Assembly (NCBI RefSeq): GCF_028748185.1
Contig: NZ_CP118164.1
Span: 496,001-560,000, forward strand
DNA length: 64,000 nucleotides
From: Bremerella sp. P1
GTDB lineage: Bacteria; Planctomycetota; Planctomycetia; Pirellulales; Pirellulaceae
Direction of reading: 5' to 3'
Part shown: in pieces, positions 54,245 to 62,622 of the stretch
Layout of the letters: the number at the start of each line of letters is the position of its first letter
Position numbering within the stretch: the first letter of the stretch is position 1
Translations under genes and position numbers: made by a program
The notes under the pieces: generated by a model
Databases searched by the model: none
Seen by the model: only the letters and a program-made list of their open reading frames with translations
Told to the model about the DNA's origin: nothing

Positions 54245-55759
54245 ATGCCGTACCTCCCAGAATTCTCCGAGTTTGAGCAGCTCGCGGAAAAGTTCGAGAT
54301 TATTCCCGTTTATCGGCGCCTGATCAGCGATTCGATGACTCCGGTCTCGGCATTTCACAAGTTAGACGACGGCAAGCCAGCTTGCCTGTTTGAAAGCGTG
54401 GTCGGTGGCGAGAAGGTCGGCCGCTACAGCTTTATCGGTATTCATCCCGAATACCATCTCAGCGCGACACGTGATCAAGTCACCATCGCCAGCAAAGAAG
54501 GCACCGAGACCTTTACCTGTGCCAACCCGCTGGAAGAGCTCCGTAAGCGGCTCGATACCGGCAACGTCGCTCACATCGAAGGGCTCCCCCCGTTTAACGG
54601 TGGAGCGATCGGTTACGCGGGGTACGATGTCGTCCGCTACGTCGAAAACCTGCCCAATGCCCCCGAAGACGATCGCCACCTGCCAGACCTTTCGTTCGGC
54701 TTCTACAACAACCTGGTCGTCTTCGATAACGTGACCAAGACGGCCTATGTGATCGTGATGGCCAAGTGCCCCAAGGGGAAAGAAAACGATCATCAGGCCA
54801 TCTACGACGCCGCGTGTCAGCAGGCTGAAGAGATCGTCGCCCAACTGACCAAGCACGACCCGACCCTCACACCCACCGACATCGACCTGGCCGGCTACCC
54901 AACGATCGGGTACCGCTCGAACTTCACCCAGGAAGATTTTGAAGCTGCCGTTCGCAAATGTGTCGAGTACATCGTGGCCGGCGACATCTTTCAGGTCGTC
55001 TTTAGCCAGCGTCTGGAAGTCGACATCCAAAGCGATCCCTTCGAGATCTACCGCACGCTGCGGATTGTGAACCCAAGCCCGTTCATGTTCTTCCTTCGCA
55101 CGCCCGAAACCACCCTGGTCGGCAGTTCGCCTGAGATCATGGTCCGCGTGATGGATGGCACCGTGACGGTTCGTCCACTGGCTGGCACGCGTCCGCGTGG
55201 CTTGACCGAAGCTGAAGACGCTCGTCTGGCCGAAGAACTTCTGGCCGATCCCAAAGAGCGGGCCGAACACGTCATGCTGGTCGACCTGGGCCGCAACGAC
55301 GTCGGCCGTGTGGCCAAGTACCGCAGTGTTCAACTGTCCGACGTGATGGCGATCGAGCGCTATAGCCACGTGATGCACATCACCTCGAATGTCACCGGCG
55401 AGCTGCCCGAAGGCAAAGACGCCTTCGACGCCATGGCGGCCTGCCTGCCAGCGGGGACAGTATCAGGGGCACCCAAAGTGCGAGCCATGGAAATCATCGA
55501 CGAGATCGAGCCTCATCGCCGCGGCCCTTACGCCGGCGCGGTTGGCTACATCGACTACGGCGGTAACATGGATACATGCATCGCCCTGCGAACGATCGTC
55601 ATCCAGGACGGCACCGCCTACGTGCAAGCCGGGGCCGGCATCGTCGCCGACAGCGATCCGAAAATGGAATACCAAGAAACGCTCAACAAGGCTCGCGGCA
55701 TCCTCAAAGCGATCGAGATCACCGAGAAGCGCTCCGCCGCCCAAAAGAGCAGCAGCTAA
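54245..55759 (+). CDS. trpE: Anthranilate synthase component I
   Basis: 504 residues. It has the N-terminal regulatory half with the feedback-binding segment CLFESVVGGEKVGRYSFIG, and the chorismate-binding catalytic half with [74 protein letters not shown] and YVQAGAGIVADSDP. It makes anthranilate from chorismate with the amide donor TrpG. trpG is not adjacent. Aminodeoxychorismate synthase (PabB) is an alternative, but the full-length N-terminal regulatory half supports TrpE. Confidence 0.93.
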   Translation: MPYLPEFSEFEQLAEKFEIIPVYRRLISDSMTPVSAFHKLDDGKPACLFESVVGGEKVGRYSFIGIHPEYHLSATRDQVTIASKEGTETFTCANPLEELRKRLDTGNVAHIEGLPPFNGGAIGYAGYDVVRYVENLPNAPEDDRHLPDLSFGFYNNLVVFDNVTKTAYVIVMAKCPKGKENDHQAIYDAACQQAEEIVAQLTKHDPTLTPTDIDLAGYPTIGYRSNFTQEDFEAAVRKCVEYIVAGDIFQVVFSQRLEVDIQSDPFEIYRTLRIVNPSPFMFFLRTPETTLVGSSPEIMVRVMDGTVTVRPLAGTRPRGLTEAEDARLAEELLADPKERAEHVMLVDLGRNDVGRVAKYRSVQLSDVMAIERYSHVMHITSNVTGELPEGKDAFDAMAACLPAGTVSGAPKVRAMEIIDEIEPHRRGPYAGAVGYIDYGGNMDTCIALRTIVIQDGTAYVQAGAGIVADSDPKMEYQETLNKARGILKAIEITEKRSAAQKSSS

Positions 55760-55790
55760 TCCCACCGCCAAAAACATCTAGAAAGAGCAT

Positions 55791-56111
55791 ATGCGCACCA
55801 TGATTCACGTCATCGCCACCATTAACCTGAAGCCAGATACCCGCGACGCCTTCCTGGCCGCATTCCACGAACTGGTCCCCAAGGTTCTGGAAGAAGATGG
55901 CTGCATCACCTACGGCCCGACGATCGACGTCGATGCCAACCTGGGCGACGTGCAAGAAGGCCCCCGCGACAACACCGTCACGGTCGTTGAATCGTGGGAG
56001 TCGGTCGAGCACCTCCAAGCCCACCTCGTCGCCCCGCACATGAACGACTACCGCGAGCAAGTCAAAGACATGGTCACCGATATGAAGGTCCAGGTATTGG
56101 CCCCCGCTTAA
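55791..56111 (+). CDS. Antibiotic-biosynthesis-monooxygenase (ABM) domain protein
   Basis: 106 residues (ATG 55791; ATG 55800 also possible). It is a ferredoxin-like ABM fold: MIHVIATINLKPDTRDAFLAAF, EEDGCITYGPTIDVD and VTVVESWESVEHLQAHL, with the C-terminal half of a dimer swap. Members are cofactor-free oxygenases, haem oxygenases or of unknown activity. It starts 31 bases after trpE, so it is probably cotranscribed. A possible link to aromatic compounds rests only on that position. Confidence 0.85.
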   Translation: MRTMIHVIATINLKPDTRDAFLAAFHELVPKVLEEDGCITYGPTIDVDANLGDVQEGPRDNTVTVVESWESVEHLQAHLVAPHMNDYREQVKDMVTDMKVQVLAPA

Positions 56112-56160
56112 AGCGGGCACATTCGATCAGTTTGTGGCACGAACATGAGTAATGGTCCTT

Positions 56161-56355
56161 AGGCCTGGAAGGCCGGCCGAATGTAGCCAGGGGTGATAAC
56201 CCCTGGTCAGATCGAATCAAAATAGCGCAAGCCCTGGAAGGGCGTCCGAAACGAATGTTGTCGTGTTCGGTCGCCCTTCCAGGGCTTTATCCTTTTGTGG
56301 CTCAGTACCAGGGGCTAGACGCCCCTGGCTACATTCGGCCGGGCCTCCGGCCCTT
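56161..56355. repeat. Nested palindromic repeat element
   Basis: The outer arms are GGCCGAATGTAGCCAGGGG (56175-56193) and its perfect reverse complement at 56322-56340. Each arm also carries its own small hairpin (CCAGGGG...CCCCTGG). Inside are GCCCTGGAAGGGCG (56231-56244) and its perfect reverse complement (56272-56285). GC-rich ends (GGCCTGGAAGGCC; GGGCCTCCGGCCC) flank both sides. The whole folds into one long hairpin. No gene lies in it; it separates the ABM gene from a small membrane protein gene. It looks like a mobile or REP-type intergenic element. Confidence 0.85.
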
Positions 56356-56491
56356 AGAGCGGGTATCGATCACGGCAAAGACTTCGCGTTGGTTGCAGAA
56401 ACGCGATACGTTTCAGGAAGAAGACACGCTCAAGAAACGGCCAGTTTCGCTCCTTCGACAATCGCCTGCAACGCAGAAATCAGCGACCATC

Positions 56492-56806
56492 ATGGCAGAC
56501 TCCGATCCTGGGACACCCGAAGAACATCGTGCCGAACTCGATTCAGTCCCGGGGCTCACAATTCGAGAGTGGATGGCTCTCGTTATCAGTTGCACAGCCC
56601 CTTGGGTGCTCCACTTCGCCGTCGGCTGGTGGGCGGCTCTGCTTGCCATCCCTTGTAGTTTCTTGCTCTATGATTTTGTGTTTCGCCGCGAGGGTATCTG
56701 CATGGGTATTCCATTCATGCTGCCACTAGCCAGCAGCATGGTATTATTGCTGATGGAGGTCGCCATTTTTTTGAGATGGATACTCCGCACCCCCGACATT
56801 CAATAA
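56492..56806 (+). CDS. Hypothetical small membrane protein
   Basis: About 104 residues from ATG 56492; the longer open frame from 56255 runs through the palindromic repeat and is rejected. A hydrophilic acidic start (DSDPGTPEEHRAELD) is followed by three hydrophobic spans (about 27-44, 48-64 and 72-95). No family was recognised. It is convergent with the methyltransferase gene. Confidence 0.6.
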   Translation: MADSDPGTPEEHRAELDSVPGLTIREWMALVISCTAPWVLHFAVGWWAALLAIPCSFLLYDFVFRREGICMGIPFMLPLASSMVLLLMEVAIFLRWILRTPDIQ

Positions 56807-56848
56807 TCTGTGCTTATCCGCGCAATCCGTGGTTAGCCTTCTCCTGGC

Positions 56849-57553
56849 TTACCGCCGTTCAAACTGCAGGAAGTAGTTCTCTTTGAAGGATGGCACTTCC
56901 ACTTCGTTCACAAAGCGGAAGCCGGCCTTTTCGATCTCTGCCCGGAAGACCTCCTTACCGGCGCGAACATGATTGAGTGTCCACTCGCGCGACTCGCCGG
57001 GGATGCGGTTGAAGTCGATCACCACCAGCTTGCCGCCTGGCTTCATGGCCTTGTGAATCGAAGCGAGCGACTGATCGGGGTATTCAAAGTGGTGGTACAC
57101 GTCGCAGATGAAGGCCGCGTCGATGCTGCCAGGGGCCAGGCGAATATCATCCTGCCCGCATAGCACCGGCGTCACATTGTTCAGACTTTTAATCTCGGCC
57201 AGCTTCTCGACCCGCTCGACAAACTTCGGAGCGATATCCAACGCGTAGACCCAGCCGTCTTTGCCCACCGCTTCGGAAAACGGTTCGACGAACAGCCCCG
57301 TGCCCGTACCAATATCGGCCACGCGATCGCCTGGCGAAAGCTTCATCCGCTCGACGATCTCGCTTTTGGCAGCAAACACTTCACGGCTTTCGACCTCAAA
57401 TCGATTCACCCATTCTTCTACGTTAAGCTCGGGGTCGAGAAACTTTTCGTTGATCCCCGGCTTCACGCTTTCGGGAGCGGCCGCTTCTTGAGCCCACGCT
57501 TGCGTACCGAATAACAACACAACCCATACCGAAGCGTATGCCAGGTGACGCAT
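56849..57553 (-). CDS. Class I SAM methyltransferase with an N-terminal signal peptide
   Basis: 234 residues. The N-terminus (LAYASVWVVLLFGTQAWAQ) is a signal peptide or membrane anchor. The rest is a Rossmann methyltransferase: VADIGTGTGLFVEPF near residue 78 for SAM, VYALDIAP, AFICDVYHHFEYP near 148 and GKLVVIDFN near 171. The predicted export is odd because SAM is cytosolic; a retained anchor on the inside is also possible. Neighbours give no clear substrate. Confidence 0.82.
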   Translation of the reverse strand: MRHLAYASVWVVLLFGTQAWAQEAAAPESVKPGINEKFLDPELNVEEWVNRFEVESREVFAAKSEIVERMKLSPGDRVADIGTGTGLFVEPFSEAVGKDGWVYALDIAPKFVERVEKLAEIKSLNNVTPVLCGQDDIRLAPGSIDAAFICDVYHHFEYPDQSLASIHKAMKPGGKLVVIDFNRIPGESREWTLNHVRAGKEVFRAEIEKAGFRFVNEVEVPSFKENYFLQFERR

Positions 57554-57740
57554 GACGATCTTCTTCCCACGAAAGTGACAATAGACAAACAGGTAACGAT
57601 ATATTGGAATTTAAGAACGGCGATCCCGCGGGTCAATCACTCTAGCGAGGTTGTCGCTGGCGTCTGCCTCTGGTCGCGGCCCTGGGGTTCGCAGTACCAT
57701 ACGGGCACACCACTGCCACTTTCCTTCTCGAAGACCCCGC

Positions 57741-58790
57741 ATGCGTGAAGTCCTTCAAGCCCTGGTTGCCGATATTCCCGCCGGCAAATCGGCTGCATAC
57801 TGCCAGCTGATTGATACCCGCGGTTCGACCCCGCAAAAGGCTGGGGCGACCATGCTCGTCTATCCCAGCGGCCAGCAGGTCGGCACGCTCGGTGGCGGTT
57901 GCGTCGAAGCCGAGGTCAAACGCCGCGCGATCGAGCTGCTCGAAGCAGGGCAGGGGACCGTCGTCGAGTTTGTGCTCGATCACGACTACGGCTGGGACGA
58001 CGGCCTCATCTGCGGCGGACGCATGGAAGTGATCATCGAACCGCTCACTCCGCACAACAAAGTCGACTTCTTTCAGTCGATCCTGGAAGCGATCACCTCG
58101 AACCTCGGTGGCACGCTGGCCATTGCCGCCGATCCGCGCGAACATTCGCTGCGTAACTTCGGCATGGTCTTGCTTTCCCCCACCGGCGCGATCATCGCCT
58201 CGCAAGGCGATGCCAGCCATTGTCGCCAAGTCAAAGGGATCGCGGCCCAGTCGCTGCGGCCCCTGACAGGCCGACCTCTCTTTTATCGAGAGCAAGGCAT
58301 CGCTTTCGTTCCGATCCTGCCGCGCTGCGAACTGGTGATTGTCGGCGGAGGGCACGTCGGCCAGGCCGTCGCCAAGCTGGCGCACTGGGTCGACTTCGAT
58401 GTGACGGTCATCGATGACCGCCCCGATGTGATCAGCGCAGAACGTTTCCCCACCGCCATGCGGCGTGTGCCGGGCAAGTTCCAGGAGGTGCTTCCTAAGC
58501 TGCCGCTACGGGACGGAGCCTACGGCCTGGTCGTTACCCGCGGCCACAACCATGACGAGATCGGTCTGTATCATCTGCTCAAGCGGCCCCTGGCTTACCT
58601 GGGCATGATTGGCAGCAAGCGGAAGATCCGCTTGATCTACGAAGACCTGTTGGAAAAGGGGATCACCCAAGAGCAACTCGATCAGGTGCACGCTCCGGTC
58701 GGCCTCGACATTGCTTCCCGCACGGTCGAAGAGATCGCCATCAGCATCGTCGCGCAGCTGGTCTCCTATCGCAATCGGCCGGCATCATGA
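57741..58790 (+). CDS. xdhC: XdhC/CoxI-family molybdenum-cofactor insertion protein
   Basis: About 349 residues from ATG 57741; the frame from 57651 is unsupported. The N-terminal XdhC/CoxI domain (LIDTRGSTPQKAGATMLV, GTLGGGCVEAEVKRRA) is followed by a Rossmann-like domain (ELVIVGGGHVGQAVAKLA, VVTRGHNHDEIGLYHLL) and the ending SIVAQLVSYR. It binds sulfurated molybdenum cofactor and passes it to xanthine-dehydrogenase-type hydroxylases. The stop overlaps the next start (ATGA). Confidence 0.93.
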   Translation: MREVLQALVADIPAGKSAAYCQLIDTRGSTPQKAGATMLVYPSGQQVGTLGGGCVEAEVKRRAIELLEAGQGTVVEFVLDHDYGWDDGLICGGRMEVIIEPLTPHNKVDFFQSILEAITSNLGGTLAIAADPREHSLRNFGMVLLSPTGAIIASQGDASHCRQVKGIAAQSLRPLTGRPLFYREQGIAFVPILPRCELVIVGGGHVGQAVAKLAHWVDFDVTVIDDRPDVISAERFPTAMRRVPGKFQEVLPKLPLRDGAYGLVVTRGHNHDEIGLYHLLKRPLAYLGMIGSKRKIRLIYEDLLEKGITQEQLDQVHAPVGLDIASRTVEEIAISIVAQLVSYRNRPAS

Positions 58791-59794
58791 CCCAAGCAGG
58801 ACGCAGCTTCGCGATCATCCCGGCCTGCGGCGAAAGTCGCCGGATGGGCACCGATAAGCTGCTGCTGCCATGGAATGACTCAACCATCCTGGAAACGGTC
58901 ATCGCCGCGTGGCAGAAGTCCACCGTCGATCACATCTTCGTGGTGATTCCTCAAGAGCGAACCGACCTGCCGAAGCTCCTGCAGACGCTCCCGGTGCATG
59001 TCGTCACCGCCGATCCGCGCCCACGCGACATGAAAGAGTCGATCCAACACGGGCTACGCGCCATCCAGTCACGCCTGGCCCCCACACCCAGCGATGTCTG
59101 GCTAGTCGCCCCAGCCGACATGCCGACTCTTTCGACGCAGACGATTGACTTGGTGCTTAAGGCAGCAAGGAAGAATCCAGGGCGAATTATTCGCCCTATG
59201 AATCGGGAAAAACATGGTCATCCAGCATTATTTCCTTGGGCGATGGCCGACGAAGTATTCCAACTTTCGGAGAACGAGGGTCTGAACATACTTCCTGAAC
59301 AATTTCCTCCCGTCGATGTAGTCGTCGAAGAAATCGGAGAGGACGTCGACACGAAAGAGGAACTCACGGCTCTACAAAGGAAAGAGAATCTTAAGTCACC
59401 CCGAAGCTTTTTTGGCCGTATTGATTTAATTCAAAAAGAATACGACCGTGGCCGCAGCCTGGCAGAGGAAGACGTCGCCAACGGCGAGCGGAAGATATAC
59501 GTTCAGACACGCGGTGCCGGGGATGAATTCCTGTCCGATCTGATGCGACAGCGGTACGGCATTCTTGTCGAATATACGAGCGACATCACATGGAACGAGA
59601 AACGGTCGTTTGAAGACGGCTACAACTCGGTTGCTCGTGAATACATTGAGTCCGTTGACGGAAAAGGTGCAATAAGGCGAGTTTTGGCCGAAGTCAAAAC
59701 GTTCCGCGATGATCAATACCGCCAATATCTCGAAAACAACGGGGAATCGGACCGCCCTGAGTTAGACCAAGACCTCCGCGATTCTTCGCAGTAG
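58787..59794 (+). CDS. MocA-like nucleotidyltransferase fused to an unknown C-terminal domain
   Basis: 335 residues; the family is usually about 200. The first 205 residues are MocA/MobA-like: PACGESRRMGTDKLLLPW for nucleotide and metal, MKESIQHGLRAI, VWLVAPADMPTLS, GHPALFPW and the closing DVDTKEELTALQ. After about residue 210 comes a domain I do not recognise (YDRGRSLAEEDVANGERKIY, QTRGAGDEFLSDLMRQRYGI, SFEDGYNSVAREYIESV). From about 59230 the codons are less GC-rich than before. It would transfer CMP or GMP to molybdopterin for the hydroxylase served by XdhC. Confidence 0.85.
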   Translation: MTQAGRSFAIIPACGESRRMGTDKLLLPWNDSTILETVIAAWQKSTVDHIFVVIPQERTDLPKLLQTLPVHVVTADPRPRDMKESIQHGLRAIQSRLAPTPSDVWLVAPADMPTLSTQTIDLVLKAARKNPGRIIRPMNREKHGHPALFPWAMADEVFQLSENEGLNILPEQFPPVDVVVEEIGEDVDTKEELTALQRKENLKSPRSFFGRIDLIQKEYDRGRSLAEEDVANGERKIYVQTRGAGDEFLSDLMRQRYGILVEYTSDITWNEKRSFEDGYNSVAREYIESVDGKGAIRRVLAEVKTFRDDQYRQYLENNGESDRPELDQDLRDSSQ

Positions 59795-59998
59795 GGCTGA
59801 GTGCCCTCAAAAACCCCTGACATTCAACATAGGCCACGGCATTCATGGCAATTACGGGTAACCGAATTGCCAAGGATAAAGTCGGCGAAATCAGGCTTTC
59901 GTGGCTCATCCGTCCACCGACGTTCTACATTTCCAATGCAGAAGACACATGGCAATCTCGCCATGCAATAGAAAGTAACTCCATTCACATTACCCACC

Positions 59999-60970
59999 AT
60001 GTCGCCGTCAACCGACACCTCGAAACGCCAGAAATATCTACCGGTTCCGTTGGCCCTGTTGTGCCTGACGAAAGAACTGCCGGTCGATGTTTATTGGTGC
60101 CTTTACCCAGGAGCCGATCCGGTCCTGCTCCGGGGTCAGAATATCGAGATTGACGACGACGAATTCCCCAAGCTGCTCGAAGGCGGCGTCGAGACGGTTT
60201 ACATTCCGCGCGATCAGGGAGAGGTCTTTCAACAACATCTGCAGGAGAACGTCCGCTCGATTCTGAATAACCACGATGTACCGATCGCCCAGCGGATGGC
60301 TTTTCTCAACAGCACAGGCCGGACCATGCTGCAGGAAGTCTTTCGCTCTGACAATCTCGACAAGACCTTAGAAAGTGTCAGCGTTCTGAGCGAACATATG
60401 ACCTCGCTCATTTCCCAGGACGAGATCGTCGCCGGTGAATTGTTCGACGTACTGCAGCACGATTATCACACCTACACCCATTCGTATAACGTCGCCAGCT
60501 ATGCCATGTTGTTGGCTCAGGAAATGGGATTCCGTGACGAAGCAGAGTTGCGTCGGATCTCGATGGGAGGTCTGCTGCACGACCTGGGCAAGCTTCGCAT
60601 CCCCAATCAAATCTTGACGAAAAAAGAACGCCTGACCGAAGCCGAATGGCAGACGATTCAGCGTCATCCGACCGACGGCTTTGTTGCCTTGGCCGAACGT
60701 GCCGAACTGACCTTCGATCAACTGATGATGGTCTACCAGCATCACGAAAAACTCGATGGATCTGGCTACCCCGTGGGGATCGATGGTGACGAGATCCATG
60801 TTTTGGCCCGCATCTGTAGTGTTGTCGATATCTTCGAGGCACTTACCAGCAACCGCCCCTACCGCAATCCGAATTCAACGAAAGAAGCGTTAGAGATACT
60901 CGATAAAATGGCACCCACCAAACTCGACGGGGACATGGTCAAATGCTGGAAAGCTTTGATGCAGAAGTAG
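59999..60970 (+). CDS. HD-GYP domain cyclic-di-GMP phosphodiesterase
   Basis: 323 residues from ATG 59999. An N-terminal domain (about 15-105, VPLALLCLTKELPVDVYW) precedes the HD-GYP domain with THSYNVASYAMLLAQ, GGLLHDLGKLRIPNQIL near 190-206, RHPTDGFVAL and HHEKLDGSGYPVGIDGDEI near 247-265. HD and GYP residues are complete, so it should hydrolyse cyclic-di-GMP. The PilZ gene begins 28 bases before its stop. The 204 bases upstream hold no convincing gene. Confidence 0.93.
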   Translation: MSPSTDTSKRQKYLPVPLALLCLTKELPVDVYWCLYPGADPVLLRGQNIEIDDDEFPKLLEGGVETVYIPRDQGEVFQQHLQENVRSILNNHDVPIAQRMAFLNSTGRTMLQEVFRSDNLDKTLESVSVLSEHMTSLISQDEIVAGELFDVLQHDYHTYTHSYNVASYAMLLAQEMGFRDEAELRRISMGGLLHDLGKLRIPNQILTKKERLTEAEWQTIQRHPTDGFVALAERAELTFDQLMMVYQHHEKLDGSGYPVGIDGDEIHVLARICSVVDIFEALTSNRPYRNPNSTKEALEILDKMAPTKLDGDMVKCWKALMQK

Positions 60971-61407
60971 GGGCAAGCCCGAAGCTCAACGAAGAAGCCG
61001 TCTTTCAGCGCGCGGCACGCGACTTGACGTTTCAGGTACAGATTCCACGAACGAAAATGGAACAACTCGGAAAGTCGGGCCCGACCGCAACCACGTTAAC
61101 CGACCAGCGGCGACACGTCCGCTTTCATCAACTCAAACGCTGCATCGTACGCTGTAATCCAACGTTCCCTACGATTGAACGAACCTCGCACCTTACCTTG
61201 GGGTTGGTCACGAATATTTCCAAGGATGGGGTTGGCTTTCTGTTTCCCGTACAGCTCTATCCCAAAGAGCGTTTTGTTTTGCGTATCGAAGGAAGCGGCA
61301 TGATTCCCTTAACGGTCGCACGCTGCCGCAAATTGGGCCCGCAATGCTATGAGATTGGCGCAACATCGATCCGGCCGATCGATATGAAGCCATTCATTGC
61401 GAGTTAG
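60943..61407 (+). CDS. PilZ-domain protein, likely cyclic-di-GMP receptor
   Basis: 154 residues, starting inside the HD-GYP gene (28-base overlap, translational coupling likely). The PilZ fold carries RRHVRFHQ (the RXXXR motif near 57-61) and TNISKDGVGFL near 94-104 ((D/N)XSXXG), the two cyclic-di-GMP contacts. The first 40 residues are a basic/acidic extension (EEAVFQRAARDLTFQVQ). It would read the pool that the HD-GYP protein lowers. The output target is unknown. Confidence 0.87.
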   Translation: MLESFDAEVGASPKLNEEAVFQRAARDLTFQVQIPRTKMEQLGKSGPTATTLTDQRRHVRFHQLKRCIVRCNPTFPTIERTSHLTLGLVTNISKDGVGFLFPVQLYPKERFVLRIEGSGMIPLTVARCRKLGPQCYEIGATSIRPIDMKPFIAS

Positions 61408-61726
61408 CCGCTCGGTCGTTGATCATCACGGCGTAGTCGATCGAATTGGACGCCCCGTCTCTGCTTCAAGTCTCCCAATCACGCGGGCCCTACAGAAATC
61501 TTCCAGGCGCACTATCTTACTGATGCGCTAGTCGTCTAAATTACACGTACATCCAACGAAGCACGCTCGCTTCCCCTGTTGCCAATCCCAACCTCGGTGT
61601 GCCACTGGCCTCTGGCCAGTGCTCTTGCAGCCAATTAGGGATGGCTAAACCTTTCTCACTTCTCACTGCCGAGGGCGGCAGTGGCACACGATTTGTCAAC
61701 ACAACTTCACCACACAAGCGAACATC
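61408..61726. repeat. Intergenic region with decayed palindromic element
   Basis: No gene was found. CACTGGCC (61603-61610) and GGCCAGTG (61614-61621) form a hairpin. TGTGCCACTG (61598-61607) recurs as its reverse complement CAGTGGCACA at 61679-61688, with CCTCGG/CCGAGG nearby. It looks like a partly eroded repeat of the same general kind as that at 56.2 kb, but with a different sequence. Confidence 0.5.
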
Positions 61727-62446
61727 ATGTCCCATCACCACGCACCACAACCGGAAACACACGGAGCTGGCTCAAAAGGCCACGCTCCGCAGGTTGCCGT
61801 GCGCGATGGCAACCGACTGCTGTGCCCCTGCTGCGGGGAAGTGTTGATGGTGCTGGCGGAGAAGCCGCCTTCCTACGGAGCCAACTGCCAGGCCGTTTCC
61901 ATCGATCCCGAGATCGCCGCGCACGAGTTCCCTGCCGATCCGCCTCCGCCGATTCCGACGCGGCGAACAACCACGCTTCGGCCTGCGTCACTCGATCAGC
62001 GCGAACCGCGCGAGCGCGACGAAGCCACGCGGGCTCGTGAACGCGAGCTCTATCGGCTGAAGCGACCTCTGCGAGAACCACTCACTTACGAAGCTGCCCG
62101 GCTGTTCGCCTACACGTACTACCGCCTGCAGGCCCTCGACCGGCAACTGCATCGCGAGATTTGCGAGAAGCAGGAAGAGATCGACGCGCTGCAGCGGGAA
62201 CTGGATGGCCTGAAGAAAACACCTTCGCACGGAGAACCTCCACAACGCACGAAGCAGGTAAAGGTTCGTCTTCATCACGAGCCCAAGAAGTTGATCACGC
62301 CAGCGCGACGAGATCGTGTTCGCCAAGCGATTCAAAGACACGCCCAAGCGGACTTGGGCGTGGCACCAGGACGAGTTGGCGATGCGAAGGTCTTCGAAGC
62401 GGAAACGCAGAAAACAAGTGAAGCCCACGAACGCGGACCACCATAA
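61727..62446 (+). CDS. Hypothetical protein with a Cys-rich knuckle and coiled coil
   Basis: 239 residues. A His-rich start (MSHHHAPQPETHG) is followed by a CPCCGEVLMV knuckle near residue 33, a Pro-rich linker (about 70-80), then a charged helix (about 95-175, YRLQALDRQLHREICEKQEE) that predicts a coiled coil. The tail is basic (RRDRVRQAIQRHAQAD). No family was recognised. It is flanked on both sides by repeat elements. Confidence 0.65.
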   Translation: MSHHHAPQPETHGAGSKGHAPQVAVRDGNRLLCPCCGEVLMVLAEKPPSYGANCQAVSIDPEIAAHEFPADPPPPIPTRRTTTLRPASLDQREPRERDEATRARERELYRLKRPLREPLTYEAARLFAYTYYRLQALDRQLHREICEKQEEIDALQRELDGLKKTPSHGEPPQRTKQVKVRLHHEPKKLITPARRDRVRQAIQRHAQADLGVAPGRVGDAKVFEAETQKTSEAHERGPP

Positions 62447-62452
62447 CAATCC

Positions 62453-62622
62453 TGTCCCCTCTCCCTCGCAGGGAGAGGGCTAGGGTGAGGGTTTATCGAG
62501 CGTCCTTAACCCAACATCGCCAGACGAAGATTCCGCAACGACCGGAACTCCGCTCGCGCTTGCGCTGCCAATAGGCGAACTGTCCCCTCACCCTAACCCT
62601 CTCCCCTAAGGGGCGAGGGGAC
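62453..62622. repeat. C/G-rich terminal-inverted-repeat element
   Basis: GGGAGAGGGCTAGGGTGAGGG-type sequence at 62471-62491 matches the reverse complement of 62585-62605 in 20 of 21 bases. The outer ends are CTGTCCCCTC at the left and GAGGGGACAAG at the right. The 93 bases between hold CTCGCGCTTGCGCTGCC-type GC-rich sequence with no gene. A related half lies at 38851-38893. The right end supplies the last residues and stop of the SRPBCC gene. Confidence 0.75.

Noticed and set aside
56255-56491. N-terminal extension of the small membrane protein gene
   Set aside because: The extension is translated from the palindromic repeat; ATG 56492 starts the protein-like part.
59845-60153. 102-residue plus-strand frame before the HD-GYP gene
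   Set aside because: It overlaps the HD-GYP gene in another frame and shows no domain; the region is only slightly A/T-richer.
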